From Rhodococcus sp. Leaf278 (GTDB lineage Bacteria; Actinomycetota; Actinomycetes; Mycobacteriales; Mycobacteriaceae): DNA of 64,000 nucleotides. The DNA lies in the NCBI RefSeq assembly GCF_001426085.1, contig NZ_LMRR01000008.1, positions 93,949 to 157,948 of the forward strand, written 5' to 3'. Of the stretch, positions 22,733-31,869 are shown piece after piece. The number at the start of each line of letters is the position of its first letter. The stretch's first letter is position 1. Under the pieces are notes generated by a model. It was given only the letters and a program-made list of their open reading frames with translations. It was not told where the DNA came from and made no database searches. Position numbers and translations under genes: made by a program.

Positions 22733-25026
22733 GAATTGTTCTCCTCGGGGGCCGAGATCGGTTCAACCGCTCGCAGCATCTGGTGGGCCATGTCTCGGAT
22801 GGTGCGAACCTTGCGGGCCCACTCGTCGATCTCGAGTGCGAAGTCTCTGCGCCGGCGTGCGACACCGTCGGAGCTCGAGTCGACGAGATCCCGGTTCTCG
22901 GCCAATTGCAGGGCAGTGTCGAACAATTCGCCGGAAATGGCCTCGCTGTGATCGAGTTGCTGACGCAATCGCCTGGCCTGAGCGGCACCGAGGCATTCCG
23001 CGATGAACTTGGGCTTGTCGAACTCGCCGCTCTGCGGCAGCAGCATCAGCTGATCTGCCACCACCTGGTACGCCTCGAAGATCGGCTGCAATACGCGGTG
23101 CGCCAGATGCAGATCCTGTGACTGCAGTTGGTGCGCAGCATAATCGGGGTCACTGATCTTGGTTCGCCAGTCCGGGTCGATCAGGTCGACCTCGGACTCC
23201 AGTCGTTGCCCGAAGTCCTTCTTGTCGCCGAAGAAGAACTCGAACTTGAGCAGATCGCGCAATTGGAGCGCCGACTGCCACAGCGACTCCTCCGTCAGAG
23301 GTGCCGAGTCGCCGCTGGTCGGTAGTACCACCAGTTCTCCGATGGCACGCATGACGAAGAAGTGAATCGCGTTGTTGCGGAAGAACGCTGCGACCAGATG
23401 CTTGTCCTGTGCGAGATAGAACAGTGGCTCGGGACCGTCGTCGAAACGCTTAACCACGTTGGCGTTGACCTGAGCGACGACGGCCGAACGCACCACGTCG
23501 ACGTCGGCGATGTCGACGCCGCCCGCGGTGGGCAGGTTGCGACGCTTGATGTAGCGAGCAAGCGGGGCGATGATGGCCCACATCTCGTTGACGTTGAGTG
23601 CGCGATCTTCGATGCCCAGCAGTGCCATCGTGACCAGGGCAGCCGGGGTCACCGGGGTGGCGTCGTTGATCGCATGAGAAACGCCGAGGGCGATCTTCTG
23701 GACCGCGACGCGCTTGTCGGGGTTCTCGGCGACGATCGACGCCACCGACATCGGTTCGCCGAAGTTCAGATACACGTTGCCGCGCAACGTGCCCTGCGCA
23801 CGGATGTACCCGATGGCCATCCGAATGCCCTCGGCCTGCTTCTTCGCCCCGTGCGATTCCTCGGCCATCGCGCCGACCTCGTGCAGACGGTCGTAGGTGA
23901 TCGACGTCGGAACCAGATAGACGTCCTCTGCGTCGCTCGACTCGAGGGCGTCGACCAGGTAGGTGAGCAGTCCGAACCTCGGGGGACGCAGCTTGCCGGT
24001 GCGGCTGCGTCCGCCTTCGATGTACCACTCGAGGTTGAACCGCTTGCTCAGCAGAAAACTCATGTACTGACGCAGCGTCCACTTGTAGATCGCGTCGGAG
24101 AACTTGCGCTGAATGAGTACGACGCCACTGCGTTTGGCGATCGGACCCAGCGGCCAGAAGCCGACGTTGATACCGCCCATGACGTGATTGAGCGGCAGGC
24201 CCTCGGCCAGGAGCGCCGGGCGTAGCACGAGTGGGTCGAGGTAGGAACGGTGATTGGGGAGGAACACCAACGGATAGTTCTTGTTGAGTTCGCGGACTTT
24301 CTGCAACTGATCGCGATCGACGTCCACCTTGTATGCCCGCGAGAAATAGGCCCCGAGGGTGCCCCACATCTCCACTGCCCGACGGGTCTCGGTTGCGACC
24401 ATCTCGCCGAGAATGTCGTTGACGCGCTTGTCGACTGCATCGCGGTCCTGGCCGACCTCGTCCGCGAGCGCGGTGATGCCGTCGCGGAACTTCTTCTGCT
24501 CCGTCATGTCCTCGACGACGAACCGCGGAATCTTGTACTCGGAGCCGATGACGCCACGCTCGGCCTTGTCCAACGCCAGACTGGCCTGGCGCAGGATGAA
24601 CGACGAGAGCGAGGTGCCGCCGCCCCGTTCGAAGCGATCCTGCAGATCGCGGAGAGTCGCGGGTTCGCCGACCAACACCGCCGAATGGTCGGGATCGTCG
24701 TTCGCCACCCACCTCTGCCATACCTGGGTGGGCTTAGACCGACCACGCGGAGCGAAGATGCGGTGCAGAATGCCGTTCTTACGATCGGACAACGTCACGC
24801 GCAACGGGATGAGGAGTGGATCGTCGGCGTATCCGCGAACGCTTTCCGCCAGTGAGGTTCTCGCTTCACCGGACAATACGACCGACGGCGGCCTGGGCTC
24901 GCCGTCGGGGGTGGTCGCATCGATCCACTGATTCAGAGCCTGAACCTCGAGGGTGGATTTGGCGTCGAGCAAATACACGTGCGGACCGTCGCTGACCGAC
25001 TGTTCGTCCGCGTCGAGGTGGTACAT
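22729..25026 (-). CDS. plsB: Glycerol-3-phosphate 1-O-acyltransferase
   Basis: A 765-residue PlsB/GPAT of the Rv2482c (plsB2) type, catalysing the first acylation of sn-glycerol 3-phosphate at the inner membrane. The acyltransferase core shows HX4D in LPNHRSYLDPLV, then GGINVGFWPLG, WYIEGGRSRTGKL (glycerol phosphate binding) and VYLVPTSITYDRLHE. The long N-terminal (LHRIFAPRGRSKPTQVW) and C-terminal helical regions agree with the family length. The ATG has GGAG about six bases upstream (CAGGAGCCTCG). It is the first gene of the overlapping plsB-plsC-cyclase run; a strong inverted repeat about 300 bases upstream may control it or the divergent gene. Confidence 0.95.
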   Translation of the reverse strand: MYHLDADEQSVSDGPHVYLLDAKSTLEVQALNQWIDATTPDGEPRPPSVVLSGEARTSLAESVRGYADDPLLIPLRVTLSDRKNGILHRIFAPRGRSKPTQVWQRWVANDDPDHSAVLVGEPATLRDLQDRFERGGGTSLSSFILRQASLALDKAERGVIGSEYKIPRFVVEDMTEQKKFRDGITALADEVGQDRDAVDKRVNDILGEMVATETRRAVEMWGTLGAYFSRAYKVDVDRDQLQKVRELNKNYPLVFLPNHRSYLDPLVLRPALLAEGLPLNHVMGGINVGFWPLGPIAKRSGVVLIQRKFSDAIYKWTLRQYMSFLLSKRFNLEWYIEGGRSRTGKLRPPRFGLLTYLVDALESSDAEDVYLVPTSITYDRLHEVGAMAEESHGAKKQAEGIRMAIGYIRAQGTLRGNVYLNFGEPMSVASIVAENPDKRVAVQKIALGVSHAINDATPVTPAALVTMALLGIEDRALNVNEMWAIIAPLARYIKRRNLPTAGGVDIADVDVVRSAVVAQVNANVVKRFDDGPEPLFYLAQDKHLVAAFFRNNAIHFFVMRAIGELVVLPTSGDSAPLTEESLWQSALQLRDLLKFEFFFGDKKDFGQRLESEVDLIDPDWRTKISDPDYAAHQLQSQDLHLAHRVLQPIFEAYQVVADQLMLLPQSGEFDKPKFIAECLGAAQARRLRQQLDHSEAISGELFDTALQLAENRDLVDSSSDGVARRRRDFALEIDEWARKVRTIRDMAHQMLRAVEPISAPEENNS

Positions 25027-25160
25027 CGAGGCTCCTGTTCCGTGCCCGCAGTAGAAGGCACGGTCGCCAGGCTACGCGGGAGATACCGGCCGCGAGGGTG
25101 GTTCGGTGAGGTCTTAGCGGGACCGAATTTCGAGGGTGGCGCGCACGGCTACCTGCCGGT

Positions 25161-25244
25161 AGTGAATGTGACGTCCAGTGCTCTGGAGTGGAGCCTGCGG
25201 AACGACCGCAAGCACTTGTCGGGGAGTGAATGTCACGTCGAGTG
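25161..25244. repeat. Pair of 20-base direct repeats
   Basis: AGTGAATGTGACGTCCAGTG (25161-25180) and AGTGAATGTCACGTCGAGTG (25225-25244) differ at two positions, each G/C swaps, and are 64 bases apart. Each centres on GACGTC or CACGTC. They could be paired regulator sites or ends of a small repeat. Confidence 0.55.
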
Positions 25245-25317
25245 GACTCGGCGGGCGCTCGAAAGTGCCGTCGTATAAAGTTGTGTGCATCGGCCTTCTC
25301 GGCCACCCTAATCTAAG

Positions 25318-25366
25318 TGTTAATCCAAGTAACAGTTACTTGCGGTTACAGTTACTTGGATTAACA
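25318..25366. promoter_or_regulatory. 16-bp perfect inverted repeat, candidate operator
   Basis: TGTTAATCCAAGTAAC (25318-25333) and GTTACTTGGATTAACA (25351-25366) are perfect reverse complements around a 17-base spacer. The spacer repeats part of the right arm: CAGTTACTTG occurs at 25333-25342 and again at 25349-25358. The block is AT-rich against a GC-rich background. It could be an operator with several half-sites or a hairpin element; I cannot name the regulator. Confidence 0.65.
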
Positions 25367-25459
25367 GACACTCTTCCGCTCCTCGCGCCTGGTCGATGAC
25401 ATCGGGCGAGTATCTGTGCGACAGTATTCGCAAACACTTTCGAGAGAGGCCGGTAGTCG

Positions 25460-26188
25460 ATGCCACCCCGTGGGCGCGCCGTGAACGATTCGTTGACCCC
25501 AGAGAATCTGACGACGCTGGCTGCGGCGCTCGCCGAGGGGCGTCGGGCCACCGTCTATCTCCGCGAACCGAACCCCAGCCTCGGACTGCCCGACGGTACG
25601 TCGGCGAAGGTGGTGTCGATCGACGGCAACACAGTCACGATCAGCCCCAAGGGCGTCAACGACGAACTGCCCTACGAGGCAGAGGAATTACGCATCACCC
25701 GCACCGCTGCGTCCCCGCCGGCACCGGCCAAGCGCGTCCCTGCGAAGAAGGTGGCGCCGCCCTCGGCGGCCGGCCCGGCCCGCACGGAAGCGGCACCGGC
25801 AAAGCCGATAACAGCGCCGGTACCTGCGAAGTCCGTGGTGGATCAACCGAAGGCCGTGGTGGAACAAACCAGGGCGCAGCCGCAACAGCAGGCGGCTCGT
25901 CGCGCCAAGAAGGCTCCAGGTGGGGTCAGCGTCACTATTCACGCCGGTGCCGAGAACGATTGGTCGGTCACGGTCACCCAGGGCGCGAAGCGGCCCACCA
26001 AGGCGCAACCGGTGAGTCCGGAGTCGGTGAGCAGGGCCGTGCGAGAGTTGGGCGACCCCATTGCGCGCGATGCAGTCGAGGCCGTCATCTCCCACGCGCG
26101 CGAGGAGGCTGCTCGACGTGTCGCAGAACTGAGCCGTCAACTAGAGGAAGCGCGCACGACGCTTGCAGCCCTCGAGCAGGACGTATGA
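25460..26188 (+). CDS. Hypothetical Ala/Pro/Lys-rich protein with C-terminal coiled coil (DUF6319-like)
   Basis: A 242-residue protein without recognisable catalytic motifs. An N-terminal folded domain (about 1-75, ENLTTLAAALAEGRRATVYLREPNPSL with VVSIDGNTVTISPKG) looks like a small beta barrel. Residues about 80-150 are a low-complexity Ala/Pro/Lys linker (PAKRVPAKKVAPPSA). Then VSVTIHAGAENDWSVTVTQGAKR, and a C-terminal heptad-type helix AREEAARRVAELSRQLEEARTTLAALEQ. The layout resembles the actinobacterial DUF6319 proteins, an assignment I hold loosely. A basic linker with a coiled coil would suit a nucleoid- or wall-associated role, which is speculation. It stands alone, 67 bases before the protease gene. 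Confidence 0.7.
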   Translation: MPPRGRAVNDSLTPENLTTLAAALAEGRRATVYLREPNPSLGLPDGTSAKVVSIDGNTVTISPKGVNDELPYEAEELRITRTAASPPAPAKRVPAKKVAPPSAAGPARTEAAPAKPITAPVPAKSVVDQPKAVVEQTRAQPQQQAARRAKKAPGGVSVTIHAGAENDWSVTVTQGAKRPTKAQPVSPESVSRAVRELGDPIARDAVEAVISHAREEAARRVAELSRQLEEARTTLAALEQDV

Positions 26189-26254
26189 ACCACTCACTCG
26201 TGTTCGTACACCTGTTGTTGCTAGGGTTCTGCCGACACCGCTGAGAGGGAGTAC

Positions 26255-26911
26255 ATGTTCAAGAAATTCATGCTCGTCGTCGTGGGGGCGGCTGCAATCG
26301 TAGCCAGCGTCGGCGTGGGGACCGCATCCGCGGCCACTCCAGCAGCTCTCGGCGGCGGCTCGGGAATCATCGTCGGAGGTCAGGCCGAGTGCACGCTGAC
26401 CACGATCGGTAACGACCGCAACGGAAATCTCGTCGGCTTCACCGCCGGCCACTGTGGCCAAGCGGGTGCCTCGATCGTCCCCGAGTACGACACCTCTCTC
26501 GGCGAGGTCGGCCGCATCGCGTTCTCCAACCCGGAGTACGACTACGCCGTCATCGAATTCCAGCGTGACAAAGTTGCACCGATCAACCGCGTCGGCAACG
26601 TGACCATCTCTCAGGTCGGCCCGCCGACGGCGTTCCCGAACATCGTCTGCAAGGAAGGCCGTACCACCGGCAACACCTGCGGCCTCGCGTACGGCGACAT
26701 TCTGCAGTCGCAGGAGACCTGGGCTCAGCTGTGCGTCGTCGAAGGTGACTCGGGCAGCCCGGTCGTCGTCGGCAACACCCTCGTCGGAATGGTCAACGCC
26801 TACCTGGGCGTGGCGTGCTTCGGCCCCGAGGTCGGCACCAACTTCGACGCGATCCTTCGCAACGTCGACCAGGGCAACGGACTCGGCGCAGGATTCGTCC
26901 CCGCTCCCTGA
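26255..26911 (+). CDS. Secreted S1-family serine protease
   Basis: A 218-residue chymotrypsin-like secreted protease. The signal peptide (MFKKFMLVVVGAAAIVASVG, cleavage after TASA-AT near residue 28) is followed directly by a short mature form starting near GGGSGIIVGGQAECT. The triad is visible as His in GFTAGHCG, Asp in EYDYAVIEF and Ser in VEGDSGSPVV. Cysteine pairs in ECTL/GHCG and VCKEGR/NTCGLAY suggest disulfides like those of streptogrisin-type enzymes. There is no long propeptide, unlike Streptomyces homologues. A ribosome site GAGAGGGAG lies just upstream, and a hairpin terminator follows. Target proteins are unknown. Confidence 0.93.
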   Translation: MFKKFMLVVVGAAAIVASVGVGTASAATPAALGGGSGIIVGGQAECTLTTIGNDRNGNLVGFTAGHCGQAGASIVPEYDTSLGEVGRIAFSNPEYDYAVIEFQRDKVAPINRVGNVTISQVGPPTAFPNIVCKEGRTTGNTCGLAYGDILQSQETWAQLCVVEGDSGSPVVVGNTLVGMVNAYLGVACFGPEVGTNFDAILRNVDQGNGLGAGFVPAP

Positions 26912-26932
26912 CAGTCCCCAGTTCGCACCGAG

Positions 26933-26968
26933 TGTCCCGCCCGAGCAATACGTTGCTCGGGCGGGACA
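26933..26968. terminator. Bidirectional hairpin terminator
   Basis: Perfect 16-bp stem (26933-26948 with 26953-26968) and a TACG loop between the convergent protease and TetR genes. Confidence 0.85.
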
Positions 26969-26995
26969 TTGGTCGTTTCGAAGGTGTCGGAGTTG

Positions 26996-27667
26996 TCAGC
27001 GGGCGCGTGCTGACGAGTCGAACGCCCGAACGTCGGCGACGATTCGTTCCGCATCGTCCGGGGCGATCCCCAGCAGAACAAGGCTCGACGTCGTGGCGGC
27101 CCCAGCCGGGTCGCTGAGCAGTCCGGCGTTGGTGGCGTCGAGGATCGACAGCGCAATCGCCTCGATGTTGAGGATGAGTACCTCTGCGGCCTGATACGAG
27201 GAGAACACGCCCTCGCGCTGGCCGCGCCGGATGACGGCGGCGGCCGCTTCGCGCATCGGCCCGAGAAGGTTGTGAATACCGTTGTGGCCCAAATCTGTTC
27301 GTGCAACAGCGAGGAGCAGGCGGTATTGGTCACCCACGCGTGTGAGGGCCAACGTCTGCCGGACGAAGACCGTCACGGCCGATTCGTCGGCGGCGGGAAC
27401 GCGGCCGAGAGCCGCCGAGATACTGTCGGCCGCCTCCAGGGCAATACCGTCGATCAGGGCTTCGCGAGACGCGAAGTGGGCGTATACGGTTCGCCGAACC
27501 ACCCCTGCCGCGGCGGCGACGTCGTTGATGGTTGCGTCCGGATTGTCCGCCAACACCCGTTGTGCCACATCGAGAATTCTCGCTCGGTTCGACCGGGCGT
27601 CACGGCGCTGCACGGGCGGCGCTGCGGCACCCCGTGCAGTCGATCTCGACTCCGTCGTCTTACGCAC
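26996..27667 (-). CDS. TetR family transcriptional regulator
   Basis: A 223-residue repressor-type regulator. The N-terminal helix-turn-helix is clear: RARILDVAQRVLADNPDATI, DVAAAAGVVRRTVYAHFAS, REALIDGIALEA. The C-terminal ligand/dimer domain is all-helical and of the usual length, with a conserved Asp/Ser-rich tail. A 20-residue basic N-terminal extension (RKTTESRSTARGAAAPPVQ) precedes the domain. The gene diverges from the MFS pump gene at 27804, and a palindromic operator lies between them, so it most likely represses the pump and itself in the absence of the pump's substrate. The inducer cannot be inferred. Confidence 0.92.
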   Translation of the reverse strand: MRKTTESRSTARGAAAPPVQRRDARSNRARILDVAQRVLADNPDATINDVAAAAGVVRRTVYAHFASREALIDGIALEAADSISAALGRVPAADESAVTVFVRQTLALTRVGDQYRLLLAVARTDLGHNGIHNLLGPMREAAAAVIRRGQREGVFSSYQAAEVLILNIEAIALSILDATNAGLLSDPAGAATTSSLVLLGIAPDDAERIVADVRAFDSSARAR

Positions 27668-27750
27668 AGGTCAACAACTAGCACGATCGTGTGCGGAGAG
27701 TGTGGCTGCCGCCACAAAAGATTGCCGATCTTAGACGATTCTTCTTAAGC

Positions 27751-27766
27751 TGCACAGCACTGTGCA
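27751..27766. promoter_or_regulatory. Candidate TetR operator in the divergent promoter
   Basis: TGCACAG-CA-CTGTGCA is a perfect 7-bp inverted repeat. It lies 38 bases before the pump ATG and 84 bases before the tetR start, in the place expected of an operator. A second near-palindrome, GCACGATCGTGTGC (27681-27694), is closer to tetR. Confidence 0.65.
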
Positions 27767-27803
27767 AGGTGTGTCGGCACTTTGCCAACGGGGGGGGAAC
27801 ACA

Positions 27804-29963
27804 ATGACGTTGCTTGCGATGACGCCTGTCCAAGATATGCACAAACCGTATCCACGACGCTGGTCGGCACTGGTGGTCTTGTGCCTGAGCCTGCTGATCG
27901 TGGTCATGGCCAACACATCTCTGTTGGTCGCGGCACCGTCGATGACTCTCGACCTGAGTCTGACGAGCAGCGACCTGCAATGGGTGATAGACGGATACAC
28001 CGTTCCCTACGCGTCGCTGATGCTTCTGTGCGGTGTGATCGGCGATCGCTACAGCCGCCGTGGGGCACTGATTCTGGGGTTGATCATTTTCGTAGCGGGT
28101 TCGATCGCCGGGGCACTCACCGATGCCACCCTCGGCGTCATCCTGGCGCGCATCGTCATGGGAGTCGCCGCGGCGATCGTCATGCCCGCCACCCTGTCGT
28201 TGCTGGTCGCCACGTTCCCCAAGCGGGAGCGTGCCACCGCCGTCACCGTATGGGCGGCTACCTCGGGACTCGCCATCGCAGCCGGACCACTGCTGGCGGG
28301 TTGGCTCCTCGAGAGCTTCACCTGGCATTCGACTTTCCTGATCAATGTTCCTATTGCGTTGGCGGCCATCGTCGGAGCGGTCATCCTGGTTCCGCCGTCG
28401 CGGGCCGTCGAGCCCGGCGCGATCGACTGGGTCGGTGGACTGCTGTCGGTCCTGGCCGTGTCGACTGTCGTCTACGCCATCATCGAGGGTATGCACTTCG
28501 GCTGGACCGTCGGACCGCTGTACTTCGGTCTCGTCGGTCTGCTGTCGATCGTCGGCTTCGTGGGATGGGAACTGCGCCATCCCAATCCGTTGCTCGACGT
28601 CCGAATGTTCTCCTCACGCATCCTCGGCGGCGCGACCCTCGCAGTGCTGGTGTTCTTCCTGGTCACGTTCGGTGCGATCTACTTCGTCGCCCAGTACCTC
28701 CAGTTCGCCCTGGGGTACGGTCCGGTCTCCACCGGCGTGCACCTCTTGCCGTTGGCCGGCGCAGTCTTCGTCGGATCCGGAATCACGATGTGGCTCACGC
28801 CCAAGTTCGGACCCCGCATCACCGTGACCGCAGGCATGATCGTGGGGACGCTGTCGGTTATCTCGCTGATCGGAATCGATCCGACTGCAACGTATTCCGA
28901 CTTCCTGCCCGTACTGACTCTGCTCGGCCTGGCGATCGGCTTGTCGGTATCGCCGTGCACCGACGCCATCATGGGAGAGTTTCCGGACAGCAAGCTCGGG
29001 GTGGGCGGCGGACTCAACGACACAGCGCTCGAACTCGGCGGTTCACTCGGAATCGCTGTACTCGGTTCGGTGCTCGCCGCGTCCTATCGCCAGGGAATCG
29101 AAGGCTTCCTGCAGACCTTCCCCGGTAAGCAACCGAACGGCCAGTACACCGGACAGGCAGCGGAAGGGCTTGCTGCGTCGCAGGATTCGCTGGCCGGAGC
29201 GGTGATCGTATCCGACATCATCCGGGCCCAGAACGCGTTTCTCAGCGGGTTTGCAGACAATCTGCAGGCCAACGCGGTCGCCGCGTTCAGCGAGGCAGTG
29301 GCGCACACCAGCCTCGTTGCCGCCGTGGTGTTCGGCGTCGGCACGGTCATCGTGGCGGTGCTCATCCCGTCGCGAAGCGCAGCGCTGGCGACATCGTCGG
29401 AGAGGATCGCGTTCGAGCCGATCGTGCCGTTCGTCGCACCGCCGGCCAGGGATGGAGCGGCCGACCGCGAGGTGGCCGAGCTCGAGCAGCTCTTGGAGCG
29501 GCCGTCGGCCGAGAAGATCGACAAGTCCAGTGCTCGGCACGCGCTACGTGCCGCCGAGGAAGACGCACCGAAGGTCGGCCCGAAGACTGTGCCGGGCCGC
29601 ACCGTGGCCGAGCCTGCTCTGGTGGACGCAGAACTCGAACGTCCCAGCATCTACCAACTGGCCTCGAAGGTATACGAACTCGATGCTTCGGTTGCCAGAC
29701 AAGCCAGGGCGGACGCCAAGTCCGGCGACCGGGTGACCATCCATCAGCTCGCCGTGTCGAATCTGGCGCGCACTCGACGCGTAGAGGCGGAGGAAGCCCT
29801 CGATGCCGCACTCGAATTGAGCGATCTCCCGGTTGCGCCCGCGCCGGAGCCGGTCCAGCCCGCTGCTCCGTTGCAGACCTTCTACCAGAGGGCGAGCAAG
29901 CAACACGCGAACTGCACCGAATTCAAGGAACGCTCGAGCTCGATGTGGGCAATGCCGCTGTAG
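27804..29963 (+). CDS. DHA2-type MFS efflux transporter with long C-terminal tail
   Basis: A 719-residue 14-helix EmrB/QacA-type proton-drug antiporter. The ATG at 27804 has a G-rich ribosome site (GGGGGGG) and gives the normal start MTLLAMTPVQDMHKPYPRRW before helix 1. Family motifs include LQWVIDGYTVPYASLMLL, the loop 2-3 GDRYSRRGALILG (motif A) and FPKRERATAVTVW. After the last helix near residue 525, about 190 extra residues follow with repeated short motifs (LERPSAEKIDKSS, LERPSIYQLASKV, TIHQLAVSNLARTRR), predicted helical and cytosolic. Such a tail is unusual for the family. Regulation is presumably by the divergent TetR. Substrate is unknown. Confidence 0.92.
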   Translation: MTLLAMTPVQDMHKPYPRRWSALVVLCLSLLIVVMANTSLLVAAPSMTLDLSLTSSDLQWVIDGYTVPYASLMLLCGVIGDRYSRRGALILGLIIFVAGSIAGALTDATLGVILARIVMGVAAAIVMPATLSLLVATFPKRERATAVTVWAATSGLAIAAGPLLAGWLLESFTWHSTFLINVPIALAAIVGAVILVPPSRAVEPGAIDWVGGLLSVLAVSTVVYAIIEGMHFGWTVGPLYFGLVGLLSIVGFVGWELRHPNPLLDVRMFSSRILGGATLAVLVFFLVTFGAIYFVAQYLQFALGYGPVSTGVHLLPLAGAVFVGSGITMWLTPKFGPRITVTAGMIVGTLSVISLIGIDPTATYSDFLPVLTLLGLAIGLSVSPCTDAIMGEFPDSKLGVGGGLNDTALELGGSLGIAVLGSVLAASYRQGIEGFLQTFPGKQPNGQYTGQAAEGLAASQDSLAGAVIVSDIIRAQNAFLSGFADNLQANAVAAFSEAVAHTSLVAAVVFGVGTVIVAVLIPSRSAALATSSERIAFEPIVPFVAPPARDGAADREVAELEQLLERPSAEKIDKSSARHALRAAEEDAPKVGPKTVPGRTVAEPALVDAELERPSIYQLASKVYELDASVARQARADAKSGDRVTIHQLAVSNLARTRRVEAEEALDAALELSDLPVAPAPEPVQPAAPLQTFYQRASKQHANCTEFKERSSSMWAMPL

Positions 29964-30153
29964 CTCTCCCTGCTCGCCCCCAACCCCACTCGCCCCCGCC
30001 CCCCACTCCGGATCAATGTGCCTTTGTTGCACTCTGACCGACTGAAATCCACATTGATCCCAATCCCGGGACCGGATAGTCGGAAGGGAAGGGGCGGAGG
30101 GGAGGGCGGCGGGCGAAGGGCGGGTGACCGGGGGCGGGGAGCAGAAATGAGTG
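29964..30153. repeat. Inverted repeat flanked by C-rich and G-rich tracts between convergent genes
   Basis: GGATCAATGTG (30010-30020) and CACATTGATCC (30050-30060) are perfect 11-bp reverse complements with a 29-base loop. A C-rich tract precedes (about 29965-30009) and a G-rich tract follows (about 30080-30144), and these can pair imperfectly to extend the structure. The G-rich part has several runs of three or more G that could form a quadruplex. It probably terminates both the MFS gene and ilvD. Confidence 0.6.
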
Positions 30154-31869
30154 CTAGATCAGCACCGCACCGTTCGAGGCCGATCCCACGAGCTTCGAGT
30201 ACTTCGCCAGCACACCACGGGTGTAGCGCGGGGGCAGCGGAGCCCAGCCCTCTGCGCGGGACTCGAGTTCGGCTGCGTCGACCAACAGATCGAGAGTGCC
30301 CTTGCCGACGTCGAGTCTGATCTGGTCGCCGTCGCGGACGAAAGCGATGGGACCGCCGTCGACGGCCTCGGGGGCAACATGTCCGACGCACAGGCCGGTG
30401 GTGCCGCCGGAGAACCGTCCGTCGGTGAGCAGCAGGACATCTTTGCCGAGGCCCGCGCCCTTGATCGCTCCGGTGATGGCGAGCATCTCCCGCATTCCCG
30501 GCCCGCCCTTGGGGCCTTCGTAGCGGATGACCACAACGTCGCCCGCCGCGATGGTGCCGTCTTCCAGAGCATCCATTGCTGCGCGTTCACGCTCGAAAAC
30601 TCGTGCGGTACCGACGAATACGTCGGAATCGAAGCCTGCGGACTTGACGACGGCTCCGCCCGGAGCGAGTGAGCCCTCGAGGATGGTGATGCCGCCGGTC
30701 GGGTGGATCGGCTTGTCGAGTGCGCGCAGCACCTTGCCGTCGGGGTCGGGCGGTGCGATGTGAGCAAGGTTCTCCGCCACGGTCTTTCCGGTGACCGTCA
30801 TGCAGTCGCCGTGCATCAGGCCGGCGTCGAGCAGAGCCTTCATCACGACGGGTACTCCGCCGATGGCGTCGACGTCGGTCATGACGTGCTTGCCGAACGG
30901 CTTGACGTCCGCCAGGTGGGGAACCTTTGCGCCGACGCGGGTGAAGTCGGCGAGGGTCAGCTCCACCTGTGCTTCGTGGGCGATGGCAAGCAGGTGCAGG
31001 ACGGCGTTGGTGGAGCCACCGAAGGCCATGACGACGGCGATGGCGTTCTCGAAGGCTTCCTTGGTGAGGATGTCGCTGGTGCGGATGCCGCGTCGGAGAA
31101 GGTCGACGACGGCCTCGCCGCTGGCGTGTGCGAATCCGTCGCGTCGACGGTCCGGGGCGGGCGGAGAGGCGCTGCCGGGCAGCGACATTCCCATTGCTTC
31201 GGCTGCGCTGGCCATCGTGTTGGCGGTGTACATTCCGCCGCAGGCACCTTCGCCGGGGCAGATGGCGCGTTCGATGGTGTCGACGTCGGCGCGCGACATC
31301 AATCCCCGTGAACAGGCGCCGACTGCCTCGAAGGCGTCGATGATCGTCACCTGGTGCTCGCTGCCGTCGGACAGGGTAGCGAAGCCGGGCAGCGTGGAAC
31401 CGGCGTAGAGGAACACGCTCGCCAGGTCCAGACGTGCTGCGGCCATGAGCATTCCGGGCAGTGACTTGTCGCAGCCGGCGAGCAGGACCGAGCCGTCGAG
31501 CCGCTCCGCGCTGATGACGGTTTCGACGCTGTCGGCGATGACCTCACGGGAGACCAGCGAGAAGTGCATGCCCTCGTGGCCCATCGAGATGCCGTCGGAT
31601 ACCGAGATGGTGCCGAATTCGAGCGGATAACCGCCGGCGGCGTGGACGCCCTTCTTGACGGCCTTCGCGAGGCGCTCGAGCGAGAGGTTGCAGGGGGTGA
31701 TCTCGTTCCACGACGACGCCACGCCGATCTGGGATTTGCCCCAGTCGTCGTCGCCCATGCCGACGGCGCGGAGCATGCCGCGCGCTGCCGTCTTCTCCAG
31801 TCCGTCGGTGACGTCGCGGCTGCGCGGTTTGACGTCGATGTCTTCGGGGGGATTGTGCGGGGTCGTCAT
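30154..31869 (-). CDS. ilvD: Dihydroxy-acid dehydratase
   Basis: A 571-residue IlvD that dehydrates dihydroxy-isovalerate and dihydroxy-methylvalerate in isoleucine, valine and pantothenate synthesis. Iron-sulfur ligands are visible in [22 protein letters not shown] and [12 protein letters not shown]. The C-terminal half has the usual [18 protein letters not shown] and HVAPEA motifs. The ATG at 31869 is preceded by CAGGAGAGTC, while the open frame upstream (to 31989) has no ribosome site. It stands alone, unlike ilvBNC operons. A shared structured region separates it from the MFS gene. The long N-terminus [22 protein letters not shown] is normal for actinobacteria. Confidence 0.97.
   Translation of the reverse strand: MTTPHNPPEDIDVKPRSRDVTDGLEKTAARGMLRAVGMGDDDWGKSQIGVASSWNEITPCNLSLERLAKAVKKGVHAAGGYPLEFGTISVSDGISMGHEGMHFSLVSREVIADSVETVISAERLDGSVLLAGCDKSLPGMLMAAARLDLASVFLYAGSTLPGFATLSDGSEHQVTIIDAFEAVGACSRGLMSRADVDTIERAICPGEGACGGMYTANTMASAAEAMGMSLPGSASPPAPDRRRDGFAHASGEAVVDLLRRGIRTSDILTKEAFENAIAVVMAFGGSTNAVLHLLAIAHEAQVELTLADFTRVGAKVPHLADVKPFGKHVMTDVDAIGGVPVVMKALLDAGLMHGDCMTVTGKTVAENLAHIAPPDPDGKVLRALDKPIHPTGGITILEGSLAPGGAVVKSAGFDSDVFVGTARVFERERAAMDALEDGTIAAGDVVVIRYEGPKGGPGMREMLAITGAIKGAGLGKDVLLLTDGRFSGGTTGLCVGHVAPEAVDGGPIAFVRDGDQIRLDVGKGTLDLLVDAAELESRAEGWAPLPPRYTRGVLAKYSKLVGSASNGAVLI

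Larger units (their letters stand above)
25027..25459. other. Divergent intergenic region between plsB and the coiled-coil gene
   Basis: 433 bases with no supportable gene. It contains a pair of 20-base direct repeats and, further right, a 16-bp perfect inverted repeat in unusually AT-rich sequence; both are listed separately. No RNA gene was recognised. Confidence 0.7.
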
